From the NCBI GenBank assembly GCA_003508835.1, contig PUFA01000003.1, forward strand, positions 9,773,501 to 9,837,500: a stretch of DNA of 64,000 nt, read 5' to 3'. The stretch's first letter is position 1; every line of letters begins with the position of its first letter. The notes beneath the pieces are model-generated. The model saw nothing but the letters and a program-made list of their open reading frames with translations, had not been told where the DNA came from and searched no databases. Made by a program: the position numbers and the translations under genes. Shown piece after piece: positions 1-10,880 of this stretch. The stretch comes from Eonycteris spelaea (lineage: Eukaryota > Chordata > Mammalia > Chiroptera > Pteropodidae).

Positions 1-1914
1 AGCACCAGTTTCAGTCCAGAATTTTACCAAAGGAAAGAAAGAAAAAAATGAACTGTAGCAAGAGCCTTTTACCCTGTGTGTTCCTTGTTGACCTTTCCAA
101 GATCATGCTCCTACAACATATTAAACTTGGAACCGGGATACTATTGGATGATAGGTTTAGTGGAACCTAAGCAGGGCAGGAAAGAGGAACGGCTACCTGA
201 CTGCGCAGTGGCTCTCCCACGCATCCATGGTATTTGATGCTCACTTAATTACTTTTGCAGAAAGGACTTAGGTTGCTGCATGTATCAGGGTCCCAGCCGC
301 TCGAAAGGGTCACGGAAAAGAGGTTAAAGAAGGGATTATTAACAGAGGGGTGGGTAGGGTTAAGGGGACTGAGAAGCATGGAGAAAGCACCAAGGGATAT
401 GGAAGGAAGTCATTAAACCCCTAAGCTTGTGAGGGCAAGGGGAGGGAGCTGCTGCTGAAAGCCAGCGAGAGCTACAATTGTAGATTTGCTGGATGAGAGC
501 TGTGCAGCCAGACTGGGCACAGAGGTTGAGAATAAATATTTCTACCTCTTTCCCTTACCATCCTCTGATCTGCTACTGGTGCCTCCCACAGGCTGATCTA
601 ATCAGAAGCCAGAGGTCAAGAACACCCAGCTTTGGGGGCCTACAGAAGACAGCTTTGGGGGCAAAGAATGGTAGGGAAGTGTGGAGCAAATAAAATATCC
701 ACCCTCTACCCACCTCCGGTTTACTCTTATTTCCAGTAATTCTAGAAATAACTGGATACAGTGAAGCTTTGCAGGCATGGCAACCACAAAGTTTCCATCA
801 CTATAAAGAACCTGGGGCTCTGACAGTAATAGAAGGAAGCTCCAAGAGAAAAGTGAAAAAGTAAGCAACGGAAGGAGACAAGGCAGAGTTGGGAGGTAAT
901 GGAGTAACAGAGTGGAAGAAGCTCTTTGCTGTCAAACTATCAGGCTAACCTTGAACCTTTGTGTAGAAACTGGAGCATGGAGCTGTTTACCTAACACCTT
1001 AAGCACTTTCAACAGCCCCACATCTGTTGTTATTTTGGATGAGCTTGGGGAGCCATCTCTGCTACTCCTGGGCCCATTCTTGGTTATATTAAAGCACTTT
1101 TTAATTGCCGCATTTTCTGAGGCAGAGAAACCCTAATCTGAATGCAGCTTTAAAACCAACAGCAATCAGCAGAGATCCATCAATTAGCATTTGGCATTAA
1201 GCAATGCAGAACATTTTCCAAGGCTCCAAGGGCCTCTCCACACCTGAACATTCTACAAGGTTCATTCTCTCCTGTTTGAATAATATTTGGAGCGCTTGAC
1301 TCACAGTCTTGACTGACAGAGAGTTTCTCTCAGCTGCCAAAAGAATAACCAATTTTCTATTGTAGCTCTTTTCTAATGCAAACAGAAACAGCTCCAACAA
1401 AGCTCTTTATTCTGATACATTTTTTAAAAGGAAAAAAGTATCTGCTTCGAACCACTAATTATAATTTATTATAACAATACTTCCCAGGAAGCAGAGTTCT
1501 TGCTATAATTAACTGCTGAGGAGTAGGATGAAACAACTATTTATTTAGTTTCAAGCTACTTGTTCGGAATTTGTCACCCCTTGAAACTTAACTCACAATC
1601 AGAGCTAAATTCAAAATGTTATGGAAGCACTGTCAACTTTAGGTTGAATACTTCTTAGCAATTTTCTTTTTCTTAAGAATTTTCTTTAGGTTATACATTT
1701 TCGCTAATTGAGGGAAAGGTTTTATCTTAAAATGTTAATATATTTATGCCTTTCCCATGATTTGGAAACATGATTCGGGATCACAGATAGCTTTGAAATG
1801 CTGGCCACTCCTGCTGAGCTGTGAGAATTTTAAACTGTGTGGCTTTATTGGTATTATTTCAATCAAATATCATAATAAAGAGAGACCTTTTTTTTGTTGT
1901 TTTATTCCATTGTC
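1..1914. other. Intergenic left flank, no gene seen
   Basis: I see no coding exon, RNA gene or clear repeat here. The open frames are short (at most 88 codons), lie on both strands and match nothing I recognise. The stretch is unique-looking and becomes AT-rich after about 1430. A segment at 1452-1507 closely resembles one at 10179-10233 next to the MIR187 CpG island; this is listed separately. Confidence 0.5.
1452..1507 (+). repeat. AT-rich element, copy A of a pair
   Basis: This roughly 56-bp segment contains CCACTAATTATA followed by TTTATTA and later GAGTTCTT. It aligns to 10179-10233 at about four bases in five, in the same orientation, with only a small gap. Neither copy looks like simple sequence. 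It may be a fragment of an ancient repeat I do not recognise, or a duplicated regulatory element with a homeodomain-type TAATTA core. Confidence 0.5.
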
Positions 1915-2065
1915 ACTGAACCGAGGCTTGTACTGATCCTCAGTTTCCTTACCTATAAAGTGGGGATGATACTATGTAGCCTAAGCAGTTGTTGTAAAGA
2001 TCCAGTATAATCTTAGCATTTGGCACAGGACTGGGCATATAGTAAGCAGTTCTTACTTTTATTCT
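1915..2065 (+). mobile_element. MIR SINE fragment
   Basis: The stretch has the MIR order in plus orientation: CCTCAGTTTCC, a short gap, AAAGTGGGGATGATA, GTTGTTGTAAAGAT, then GGCACAGGACTGGGCATATAGTAAG. MIR is an ancient tRNA-derived SINE shared by all mammals. The copy is diverged and inactive. Confidence 0.75.
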
Positions 2066-2699
2066 TTGCCAGCCAAGAAAGGCAACATGGCAATTACTGA
2101 AGTGGGTGAGAAAGTGTTTTTGCTATGACTGGTCTCTGAGTCCATGATGGGAATTGCCTGCAAATGAACAGAAGAGCAGAACAGTCTCTAAGCAAGCCAG
2201 ACTTCTGAAATCCTCAATCCTTAATTCACAACACAGTCGCCAGAACTAAATGGTTTTAAATTATTTGACTCTCAAGTGGCTGGGGTGACAAATACTTCTT
2301 TCCATTACCTTCTTATCTAGCTGCTCTGGCTTTCAGATCATTTAGCAAAATGGACTGAGATTTTCTTCTTCAATATGAAGTAAGAAATTTGGCTCTTTGG
2401 CTCCTGGCCTTTTCTGGTATATAAATTCATGAGACTATTTATAAAGTTCAGAGAATTCCTGGCAATAAAGTTACTTTATAATGATGTATTTCACCTATAG
2501 TTATTGAAATGTCTCTTCTGGCAGCTCAGAAAGTTGTCATAGAGAGTTTAAATTTAATGACATCTAACAACATTAGAACAAGAGCGCACAAACATTTCTG
2601 ATGCATTTATGATGTGTCTTTGAAGAATAGAAATAGTTTAATTACTATTTGTGATTATATAAAAGCAATATGTGATTATCACAAAACATTAAAAACAAG

Positions 2700-3300
2700 A
2701 AAAGCATTGTGCAGTAAAGAATTAGCTCAGCAGGCTTGGGCTGCTTAAATCTGCACATTTGCAAGATCTTCAGGACTGGCCCTAGGTCCAGGCCTTGGAG
2801 ATGACCTCTGATCAGGCCTTTGGAGTATCCTGCCTGATGAATGTCTTTATATGCCTGGGACACACCAGATAGCTTATACTAACAATGGCATTTATGGTGA
2901 ACACCTATTTTTGCATGGCTAAAGCTTTGAGCCATACTATAGCAGTCTGAACTCTGGAATGTAGGGTCTGCACGTCTGTGCGACTGACACGTGGACACCA
3001 AGGCTCGGTGAACTTCCCCAGTTAGTAAGCTTCCCTGATTGACACTTCACATACACTGTCATGCATTGTTGCTGGAAGAATTAACTGCTGTCTGTATGAC
3101 TCCACTAGGTGAGGACAACTGGAAGCTTGTCCTGTTTTTTTCCCTAGTCTCTGTCTTATATGCCCTTTCCCTTTGCTGATATTAATATGTATTCTTTTGC
3201 TGTAATAATCTGTAACTGAGTATAACAGCTTTTTTTCTGAGTCCTGTGAGTCCTACTAGTGAATCACTGAACATAATGGATGGTCTTAGGAATGCTCAAT
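2700..3300 (+). mobile_element. Possible LTR-type repeat remnant
   Basis: The region from about 2860 to 3300 has the feel of a retroviral-type LTR: GGCTCGGTGAAC, GTCATGCATTGTT, a GAGGACAACTGGAAGC block and a terminal CTGAGTCCTGTGAGTCCTA segment. I recall these motifs together in dispersed mammalian repeats but cannot name the family. There is no adjoining internal retroviral coding sequence. The boundaries are approximate. Confidence 0.3.
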
Positions 3301-3329
3301 GCAAACATAAATAAATAATTTTAAAAAGA

Positions 3330-3640
3330 TTATTCATTGTCCTACTTCTAAAGATGTTTTCTTTAAATATATATATATATACACTTTTTTCTATATACTT
3401 CAACAACTTTGTTAATGTAAAATTAATATTATAACTGTGTTTAGTAACCTTTTCTCAGAATATATAATGAGCATATTTCCTATGCTTTTAAATATAAATG
3501 TATTTTTTATACAGCATTCTGTTGGACAGAAAGTATATTTATTTAATCAACTATCTACTGATAAACATTTGGGTTGTTTCCCCTTCTTCCGGTATTATAA
3601 ACCATGCTGTAATCAATATTCTTGTAGATAAGCTTGGGAA
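3330..3640 (-). mobile_element. L1-like remnant
   Basis: The sequence contains ACATTTGGGTTGTTTCC followed by TATTATAAACCATGCTGTAATCAATATTCTTGTA, the reverse complement of the familiar old L1 3' region. It includes a short (TA)n run at about 3366-3381. It is heavily diverged and codes for nothing intact. Confidence 0.4.
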
Positions 3641-3699
3641 GAGGTTATCTCATTTGGGATACAGGGACCTGTGATAGGAAGATTTAAGAATCATAGTAA

Positions 3700-5105
3700 C
3701 AATCACAGTCTTAAAGTGATTAAAAAGATGTGTCAAAATAGATAAAGTTTCAGACCTCTACCCAGAACATTTTGGATATCAAATATGATTGAGATTGGGC
3801 TAACGTCTGAAGAAATCCTTATCCAATAAATTTATGGAAATCTGTGTCTCCACCATTTTTTTTACTATATCCACAGTATGGGCTATTAAGTCCAAAAATA
3901 TGCATTCTTCAGTGGTCCTAAAGACAGCCTACAATTTTCCACTGAGGTTTATTATAATCCATATTTCAAAAATTAGTTAACTATTAAAAAAAAAAAACTT
4001 GGCCTATAACCAAGCAACTACACCATCAAAAGTATGCCAGTAATTTAACTGACAGAATAAACTTTAATCTTTAGATTAGGACAACATAGCTCTGGGCCTC
4101 TATAATATATCATTTACAATGTCCAGTAGTCAGAAAAAATTACTAGAAAATGTGATCCATGAATAACTTAGATATTCAAAGTACTAGGCAAGGGTTTATA
4201 GAATAACTATTATAAATAAATTAAAGAATTTAGAAGAAAATATGTAAAATGGCTGTACAAATGGGGGAATTTCTAAAAAGAAAATTCTTAAAAAGAACCA
4301 AATGATTCTTTGTAAAATCAAAAATATATCTAAAAAATTTACTTTGTCTTTAACTGAATACTGGATACAGAAGAAGAAATAATCAATAGAATTTTAAAAA
4401 GTCAGCAGAAAGTATCCAAAATGAACCACATAGAGAAATAACAATAATAATAGTAACAGTAATAATAAGCAAAAACATCTGAAATTTCTGGGGCATTATC
4501 AGTGTAACATATATGTATAGAGTTGCATAAGAAGAAGAATGGGGAAGAAATATTTTTAGAGAGAGTGAATGAAATTATTTCAACATTGATAAAAAATGTT
4601 GATCTATAAATCCAAGAATCTGAATGAACCTCACGTGGAATGAATACAAAGGAAACCATACCTACACACATGATAGTCCCACTTCAGAAAACTGAAGAGA
4701 AAGAAAAATATCTTAAAATCAGCCAGTGCAGGGAAGGGGACACTTTACATTCAAGGGAACAATACCAATAATGACTGACTTTTTGTCAGAAACCATGGAA
4801 ACCCCTAGACAGTGGAATAATATTTTGAAAGCACTAAAAGAAAATATTAGTCAACTCAGAATTCTATACTCAATGAAAATACTCTTCAAAAATGAAGACA
4901 AAGTAGGAGTTTTTAGACAAATAAAAATAGAATTCATTATCAATAGAACCACACTGCAAAAATAATAAGAAATAATAAAAATAATTTTAAAAGTGCTAAA
5001 GAGAAATGTTCCTAAAGACCTAAATCTATCGGAAGATGTAGATTCCAGGAAATGGTGAAGATGGGGGTAAACATAGCAGACTATTTAAAATGTATCTCCT
5101 TAAGA
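3700..5105 (+). mobile_element. Old L1/HAL1-type element, left part
   Basis: The stretch resembles the ORF1 end and following region of old L1 or HAL1 elements, for example AAACCATGGAAACCCCTAGACAGTGGAATAATAT and AGAATTCTATACTCAATGAAAAT. Frames are broken by many stops. The natural continuation (GCTTAAAGCAAAAGCAGTAAC) appears only after 6816, because a younger L1 lies between. The left boundary is approximate. Confidence 0.6.
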
Positions 5106-6815
5106 AAAAATCAAAGAGAAACTTATTCTAAAATGTATATGGAAGGGCAAAGAGCCTAGAATAGCCATAACAGCTTTGAAAAAGAGGGGCAAAGTGGGAG
5201 GGATTGTTCTACCCAATTTTAGGACTTGTTAGCTACAGTAATCAAAACAGTGTGGTATTGGTGAAAGAATAGACATTCTGATCAATGAAATAGGACAGAG
5301 AATCTAGAAATAGACCCACACAAAAATGCCCAACCAGTTTTTGACAAAAGTTCACAAGTGATTAAATGGAGAAAGGATAGTCTAGTTGGTAAATGATGCT
5401 GGAGCAATCATTTGTTTTGGCAAAAACAAAACAAAAACAAAAACCTAAACCTTAATCTCATACCCTACATAAAAAAAATATATATTTATAATGAAGGAAT
5501 CATAGACTTAAATGTAAAATGGTAAGACTTTTAGAAAAAAAACAGAACATAAAATCTTTGAAACCTAAGGCTAAGTTCAAAATCGTTAGTTATTAGCTAT
5601 GACATCAAAATTATGATTCCTAAAAGAACATATTGATAAATTCAATTTCAGTAAAATAAAAAAAATTTTTTGTTTCGTGAAAGACCGTAAGAGGATGAAA
5701 ATAGAAGCTACAGACTGGGAGAAAATATTTACAAACTATATATCTGACAAAAGACTTGTATGTAGAACATAAAAAGAACTCACAAACGCAACAGTAAAAA
5801 AAAAAGCAAGCAATCCCATTAGATACATTAAGACATTTTACCGAATTGAATATGTGGATGGCAAACATAAGAAAAGTTGTTCAACATCTTTAGCTGTAAC
5901 ATGCAAATTAAAACCACAATAAAATATCTTTATAAATCTATTAAAATGACTAAAATAAAAAAATAATAACAAATACTAGTGAGAATGTGGAGAAACTGAA
6001 TCTCTCATACATTGCTGGTGGAGATGTAAAATGGGACCACCAATCTGGAAAATAATTTGACAATTTCTTATAAAACTAAATATATATTTAATTCTGACAC
6101 AGCATTCACATGGCTATTTATCCCAGATAAATGAAAACTTATGATCACACAAAAACCTGTATGTGAATGTTCACAGCAGCTTTATTCATAATAGTCAGAA
6201 TATAGAAACAGCCCAAACGTCCTTCAGTGGTGAATGGATAAACAAACTGTGGTACAATGGAGTGGAATATTACTCAGCCATAAAAGAGCAAACTACTGAT
6301 GCAAGACACACATTGCATGAAACTTTGGAGCATTATTCGGGATGAAGAAAGCCAATCCAAAGATATTACATACTTGTATGACTCCATTTACATAACATTC
6401 TCAAAATGGCAGAATTATAGAGATGGTGAATAAATGAATGGTTGCCAGAGGACAAGAATTTGTGTGCGGGGTGGAGGTGTGTAACGATAAAGGGGTAGCA
6501 CAAAGGAGTTCCTTGGTATTGATGGGTCAGTTTTGTATCTTGATTGTGTAGTTACATAAATCTATAATACAGTAAAATTGCATAGCACTACATGCACACA
6601 CACACACACTCATCTGTGGGAACTGATGAAATCTGAATAAAGCTCAGTTAACGGTATTGTACTAATATTAATTTCTTGGGTTTGGTATTGTATTCTGGAT
6701 AGGAAAGATGTTACCACTGGGGAAAAATGGGTGAGGGATACACAGGGTCCCCTGAACTAATTTTGCAACTTCCTGTGTGTTTATAATTATTTCAAAAGCA
6801 AAATATTTTGAAAAA
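5106..6815 (+). mobile_element. L1 3' end nested in the older L1
   Basis: This is an L1 ORF2 tail plus 3' UTR in plus orientation. It runs through the block with AGAATCTAGAAATAGACCC, the block with GCAGCTTTATTCATAATAG and ATTACTCAGCCATAAAAGA, then a 3' UTR ending near 6800. It separates two pieces of an older L1 that join across it. A weak candidate target-site duplication (GAAAAAA) sits near 5100 and 6811. The reading frame is broken throughout. Confidence 0.7.
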
Positions 6816-7860
6816 ACGATCAACTGCTTAAAGCAAAAGCAGTAACAATGTACAGAGCAGTTTATAACAAATATAGAAGCAAATTATACAACAAAATAAC
6901 ACAAGCAAGAAATGGAATTAAATACAGGTGTTAGATTTTTATATTGTTTGTGTAATGGTATAATATTAATTCAAGATTGATTGTTATCTTAAGGATGCAT
7001 AGTATAACCCCTTGAGCAGCCACCAAATATCCAAGTAGTATAGCTAAAAGGAAAATAGAAGAGATAAAATGAAATACTAAAAAGTATTTGATTAGTTGAA
7101 GAGAAAGCATGAAACAAGGAACAAAGAACAGAGGGGACAAATAGAAATAGGAATAAAGTGATTCAACCCAACCATATTAGTAATTATGATCATTGTAAAT
7201 AGACTAGACACTCCAATCAAAATAAATTGTCATTTGGAGTTTTAAAAAAAAGATCCAACTATATGTTATTTATAAGAGGTATACATTTAAATATTAAGGA
7301 CACATTTGGAAGTAAAAGGGTTGAAAAAGATATGCTACACAAACACTAATCATAACAAAACTGGTATGGTTTCATAAATAAGAGAGAAAGTAGACTTCAA
7401 GACAAGAATTATCACAAGTGAAAGAGGAATATTTCATAATGATAAAAGGGTCAGTTCAAAATCCTAAACATATGCACCTAATAACATGCCTTCACATACA
7501 AATATAGAAATCAAATATTGATAGAACCAAACAAATTCTATGTCTTACTTGGATATTTTAACACTCTTCTCTCAGTAATTCTAGAAAAAGCAAACAAAAA
7601 CATTAGTAAAGAATGGAAAATTTGAACAACACTATCCACCAAGTTTACTTAGTTGACATGTGTGGAGCACTCCACCCAACGACAGCAGAACACACGTTCT
7701 TTGCAAGTGCACATGGAATACTGACTAATACAGATCATATACTGAGCTATTAAACAAGTCAATACATTTTTAAATTGCAACCATACAGAATATAGTCTCT
7801 AAACACAATGGAATTCAACTAGAAATCAATTTTTTAAAAAAAAAAACAAAAGAAGTCTCC
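6816..7860 (+). mobile_element. Old L1, right part (inter-ORF to endonuclease)
   Basis: This continues the element at 3700-5105. It contains the inter-ORF segment and then diverged endonuclease-domain sequence, for example GTAGACTTCAAGACAAGAA, AATGATAAAAGGGTCA, ACTCTTCTCTCAGTAATT and CACTCCACCCAACGACAGCAG. The frame is broken and it ends in an A-rich tract near 7840. It is an inactive fossil. Confidence 0.65.
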
Positions 7861-7954
7861 ATCTTTATGTCTGCAGAGTCTCCCTGCCTCAGATAATCTA
7901 AATAAGATTATTTCACTCATTCTCTACGCTGTCGAAATCTGATATCCTCTCCTG

Positions 7955-8366
7955 TATTAGTCAGGGTTCTCCAGAGAAAAAGAACCAACAGGAGATTAAA
8001 AATATAGAGCTATTTACTGATTTATTTTAAGGAATTGGCTCATAAGATTATGGAGGTTCGGGAAATCCAAAATCAAGGTCGATGGCACGCTGAAGACTCA
8101 GTTGCAGTCCATGTCAAAGCAGCCCACGGTGGAATCCTTTCTCGCTCAGGGGAAGTCAGTCTTTGTTCTGCCAAGGCCTTCAAGGAATAGATGAGGCCTA
8201 CTCCCACTATGGAGGGCAGTCTGCTTGACCCAAAGTCTATCCATTTAAATGTTAACCTCATCCAGAGAGACAATTTCACAGTAACATCTGGAATGATGTT
8301 TGACCAAATATCTGGGCACTACCGCCCAGCTAAGGTGACAGATAAAACTAACCATCACACCTCCCA
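7955..8366. mobile_element. Old mammalian interspersed repeat
   Basis: The segment opens with TATTAGTCAGGGTTCTCCAGA and closes with AACTAACCATCACA, with AAGGAATTGGCTCATAAGATTATGGAGG and a GGAGGGCAGTCTGCTT block between. I recognise this arrangement as a widespread mammalian repeat but am not sure of the family name (possibly an L1M-type 3' end in minus orientation). Short open frames across it are shadows. Confidence 0.55.
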
Positions 8367-9440
8367 ACCATGATTTCTCCTAAATGAGTTCACTTTATGA
8401 ATCATCAGGCTACCTCACACATGCTGTTAATGAGAAACTTGGCCCTTCCATCCAGTTCCACTCAAACCAAGAAACCAACAGAATCCTGTTCCCAAGGTCT
8501 TTGTGCATAACAGACTTCAGCGAAGAACGTCCTGGGAGACAGGATGAGTTCTTCATCAGCAACACAAACAACTTCAAGCTGTGCAATAAAACCCCTGCCA
8601 TTTTGATCCACTCACTTTCATCCCCTTCCTTTTCTGTTCTCTACCCCAAGTTATTGTTCATTTCTAATAAAAAGCAATCTAGACGTTTCTAGCGATTCCT
8701 TGATGTTTACCACCAAACAACACCTCCAGGATCTCACTTTCTATCCTGAGGTATTTTCCTAAGACAACTGCCTCAGAAGCATTCCAGTACCAGCTGTAGG
8801 CCATCTTTTCATCTGAAGCCTCTCAACACCTGGTTCCCCCTTTAATTTCTAAACTTCTATTTAATTCTCCTTTTATTCTACTCCCCTCCAAATCATCCAA
8901 AAGAAGGAAAAACGTGAAACCGATTACATTTAAAAACTAGTAAATTCCTTCTAAAAGAAGAGGCTCTGTGAACGCTCTGAGGCTGGTGATAAGTGAGGGA
9001 ATAAATGGATGCTTTCTGCTTAGGACTCGGTCAGGTGTGGAAGAGTCATACCCAGGTGGTCCGGGGCCGAAGGTTGATCTGGATCTCTCTGAAAGGCGCC
9101 TCCCTATGGCAGACACCTTGCAAATGTGACCCACAGATCTCAGCTGTGAAGGCAGGAGTCACTCACTGGGCCCTGTGTCCCCAGCTCCCACCCTAGTACT
9201 GTGACTGGAGGAAGGGTCAAGGAAGCTTGCCTTTGACACCTCCCACCTCCAGTTTTAGGGCCCTCTGTTGGAGCTTCTTCCCCGTTGAGATTCAAATAAT
9301 TTGATTTCCCTCTCGAGTCCCTGTCATATTGGACAGTAACGCAATCAATAAAATCAAGCGGACGCCCGTGGTGTTTAATCTACGCCCTTGAAGAAAATAC
9401 GTTGTAAAAGACCATACCTAAAAATGGCGTGCTTGCTGTC
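8367..9440. other. Unique intergenic sequence beside the MIR187 island
   Basis: No repeat or gene is recognised. A 102-codon open frame at 8384-8692 has no recognisable domain and starts close to the repeat edge, so I do not call it. An AATAAA occurs at 9348-9353 on the plus strand but nothing ties it to a transcript. The primary miR-187 transcript would be expected to run through here on the minus strand. Confidence 0.4.
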
Positions 9441-9772
9441 CCAAACACAGGTCTAAGTGGACTTTCCCACCAACGGGAGAGATGTTGGCGAGCAACTGCC
9501 TTCATTGCTGCCGTTCAAGCCCAGTGCCCCCGAACTGGCGGGGAGAGGGTTGGGAGTGGACCGAGCGCGTCCCGAAAGCCGAACTAGGGCTGAGGCGGAG
9601 CTCTGCACCAAGACCGCTCGCGCACCAAGGGGCTGGGCGGCGGGCTCCCCAGGGCCGCTCTCCGGGCACCGCACCCACCTCGCGCCCGGGCTGGGCCTTC
9701 CTTCCGTCTCTGCGCCGTCTTCACCGAGTCCAGGAGCGGCGGGCTGGGCTCTTGCTGCGGACCTGCGTCCCT

Positions 9773-9794
9773 CCGGCTGCAACACAAGACACGA
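9773..9794 (-). ncRNA. MIR187: Mature miR-187-3p
   Basis: These 22 bases, read on the minus strand, begin UCGUGUCUUG and end GCAGCCGG, matching miR-187-3p as I remember it. The seed (bases 2-8, CGUGUCU) is intact, so the target range should be unchanged. It lies on the 3' arm of the hairpin. Confidence 0.93.
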
Positions 9795-9808
9795 GGGGTC
9801 GGAGCAGC

Positions 9809-9830
9809 GCCCGGGTCCCGTGTTGTAGCC
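9809..9830 (-). ncRNA. MIR187: miR-187-5p arm
   Basis: Read on the minus strand this arm begins GGCUACAACAC and ends ACCCGGGC. Base 12 is G here (plus position 9819), where I remember A in human. The change replaces an A-U pair in the stem with a G-U wobble, so the hairpin is kept. It lies outside the 5p seed. Confidence 0.85.
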
Positions 9831-10083
9831 CGAGGTCTCACACCGTGTCTTGGCGAGCCTGGCCGGGGGAAGCCGGCCCCGCGTCCTCTTCCAGGTGGGC
9901 CGCCCGGTTCGGCGTGGAGAATTCAACATGCTGAGCATCAGGACTAGAAAGCTGAAAAACAGCAGGGGCTGGCTTTGGGATTGGGCGCTGCGACTGGGGC
10001 GGTGCCGAGGAAGAACCAGCGGTTCTGGTAACCCACAGCCTGGGGCCTCGAGCACAGAGCCCTGCGCAGGGCAGCGTGCCGGC

Positions 10084-10089
10084 CACGTG
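10084..10089. promoter_or_regulatory. CACGTG E-box in the MIR187 island
   Basis: A palindromic GGCCACGTGCC stands 220 bases upstream of the MIR187 precursor in the minus-strand sense, within the CpG island. CACGTG is the core bound by USF, MYC/MAX and related bHLH factors. Its use here is inference from position. Confidence 0.4.
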
Positions 10090-10178
10090 CCCCGGGCGCT
10101 GGAGAGCGCGCATGCACGCAGATGCTTAGCTGTCCACTCGCCTTTTCCTTCAAATAGTGAATTATGGCTGTTTACAAG

Positions 10179-10233
10179 CCACTAATTATAGTTTATTACA
10201 ACCATAGGTCCTAGGAAATGAGTTCTTACTCAA
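10179..10233 (+). repeat. AT-rich element, copy B of a pair
   Basis: This segment abuts the CpG island and carries the same CCACTAATTATA, TTTATTA, AGGAA and GAGTTCTT blocks, in the same order, as the copy at 1452-1507. The sharp change from GC-rich to AT-rich occurs just before it. The sequence after it, to about 10420, is also AT-rich and may be a very old MIR or L2 trace. Confidence 0.5.
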
Positions 10234-10659
10234 ATACTATGATGCGAATTTTATAAATGCCAGACGAGGACAATGAATTGCCCTGAATTATAATGAATAT
10301 TTGCACTTTGGGAGTGAGGCAGTAAACACATTATTGCTATCCATTTCCAATGGGCCTATGGAGGATTTATTGCTTATTTATGGCTGATTTTTATTCAAAA
10401 ACTCCTACATATCATTTTTCTAGGATTCTTTTTGGTGAGTCAGTTCTGGTTTTTTCTTATAAAATAAAATGAGGTAGGTCCGGAATAAAAAAAAAAAAGA
10501 AGAAGAATACATCTCTTATAGAATCCCTCTGGGCTAAGTTCTTTGCAGAGATCATGGGCTTCAGAACTGACTTCTAGTGCTCATCTTTCGAGAAGGCAGA
10601 AGACAGCATATATTTGACATTAAGTCAAAGTGTAGAAATTAAACATCACACGGTTTTGT

Positions 10660-10880
10660 ACCAAGGAAAGAATTTCACAGATTCACCAAGTAGAAGGAAG
10701 AGGGATAACAATCCAGGCCTTGGAGATGCTGTGGGTTCAGTTCCCACCCATCACAATAAAGCCAGTTGTAATCTTTTTGCGGTTAGAGGGTCTTGCCTTC
10801 CATTGGTTAAAAAAAAAAAAAAAGGCAACACCTGTGAACCACAATAAAGCAAAGTGCAATAAAACAAGGTACACCTGTAT
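10660..10880 (-). mobile_element. DNA-transposon end fragment
   Basis: On the minus strand the segment starts with an end like CAGGTGTACCTTGTTTTATT, followed by GCACTTTGCTTTATTGTGG. I recall this as the terminus of a mammalian non-autonomous DNA transposon. The far terminus is not clearly present, so it looks truncated. I cannot name the family with confidence. An A-run at 10809-10822 lies inside. Confidence 0.45.

Larger units (their letters stand above)
9756..9864 (-). ncRNA. MIR187: MIR187 precursor hairpin (miR-187)
   Basis: Read on the minus strand, this 109-base segment matches my memory of the human mir-187 stem-loop over its whole length with only a few changes. Both arms that give mature products are present and pair: 5p at 9809-9830 and 3p at 9773-9794, separated by a short GC-rich loop. 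The 3p arm, the dominant product, looks identical to human. The RNA would be cut by Drosha and Dicer and loaded into Argonaute to repress target mRNAs in the cytoplasm. Its minus orientation, CpG island and position upstream of C18orf21 agree with the human locus. Confidence is high because the loop and flanks match as well as the mature arms. Confidence 0.95.
9450..10150. promoter_or_regulatory. CpG island over MIR187
   Basis: This interval is very GC-rich and dense in CpG, unlike the AT-rich sequence on either side. It holds the MIR187 hairpin and extends about 290 bases upstream of it in the minus-strand sense, where the promoter of the primary transcript would be expected. Visible sites include a CACGTG E-box at 10084-10089 and an NRF1-like CGCGCATGCACG at 10107-10118. 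Long open frames on both strands (up to 200 codons) follow from GC content and the scarcity of stops, not from a protein gene. Confidence 0.7.

Noticed and set aside
9453..10055. 200-codon minus-strand open frame, the longest in the window
   Set aside because: It lies in a GC-rich CpG island where stops are rare, it overlaps long frames on the other strand, and part of it is simply the translated MIR187 hairpin.
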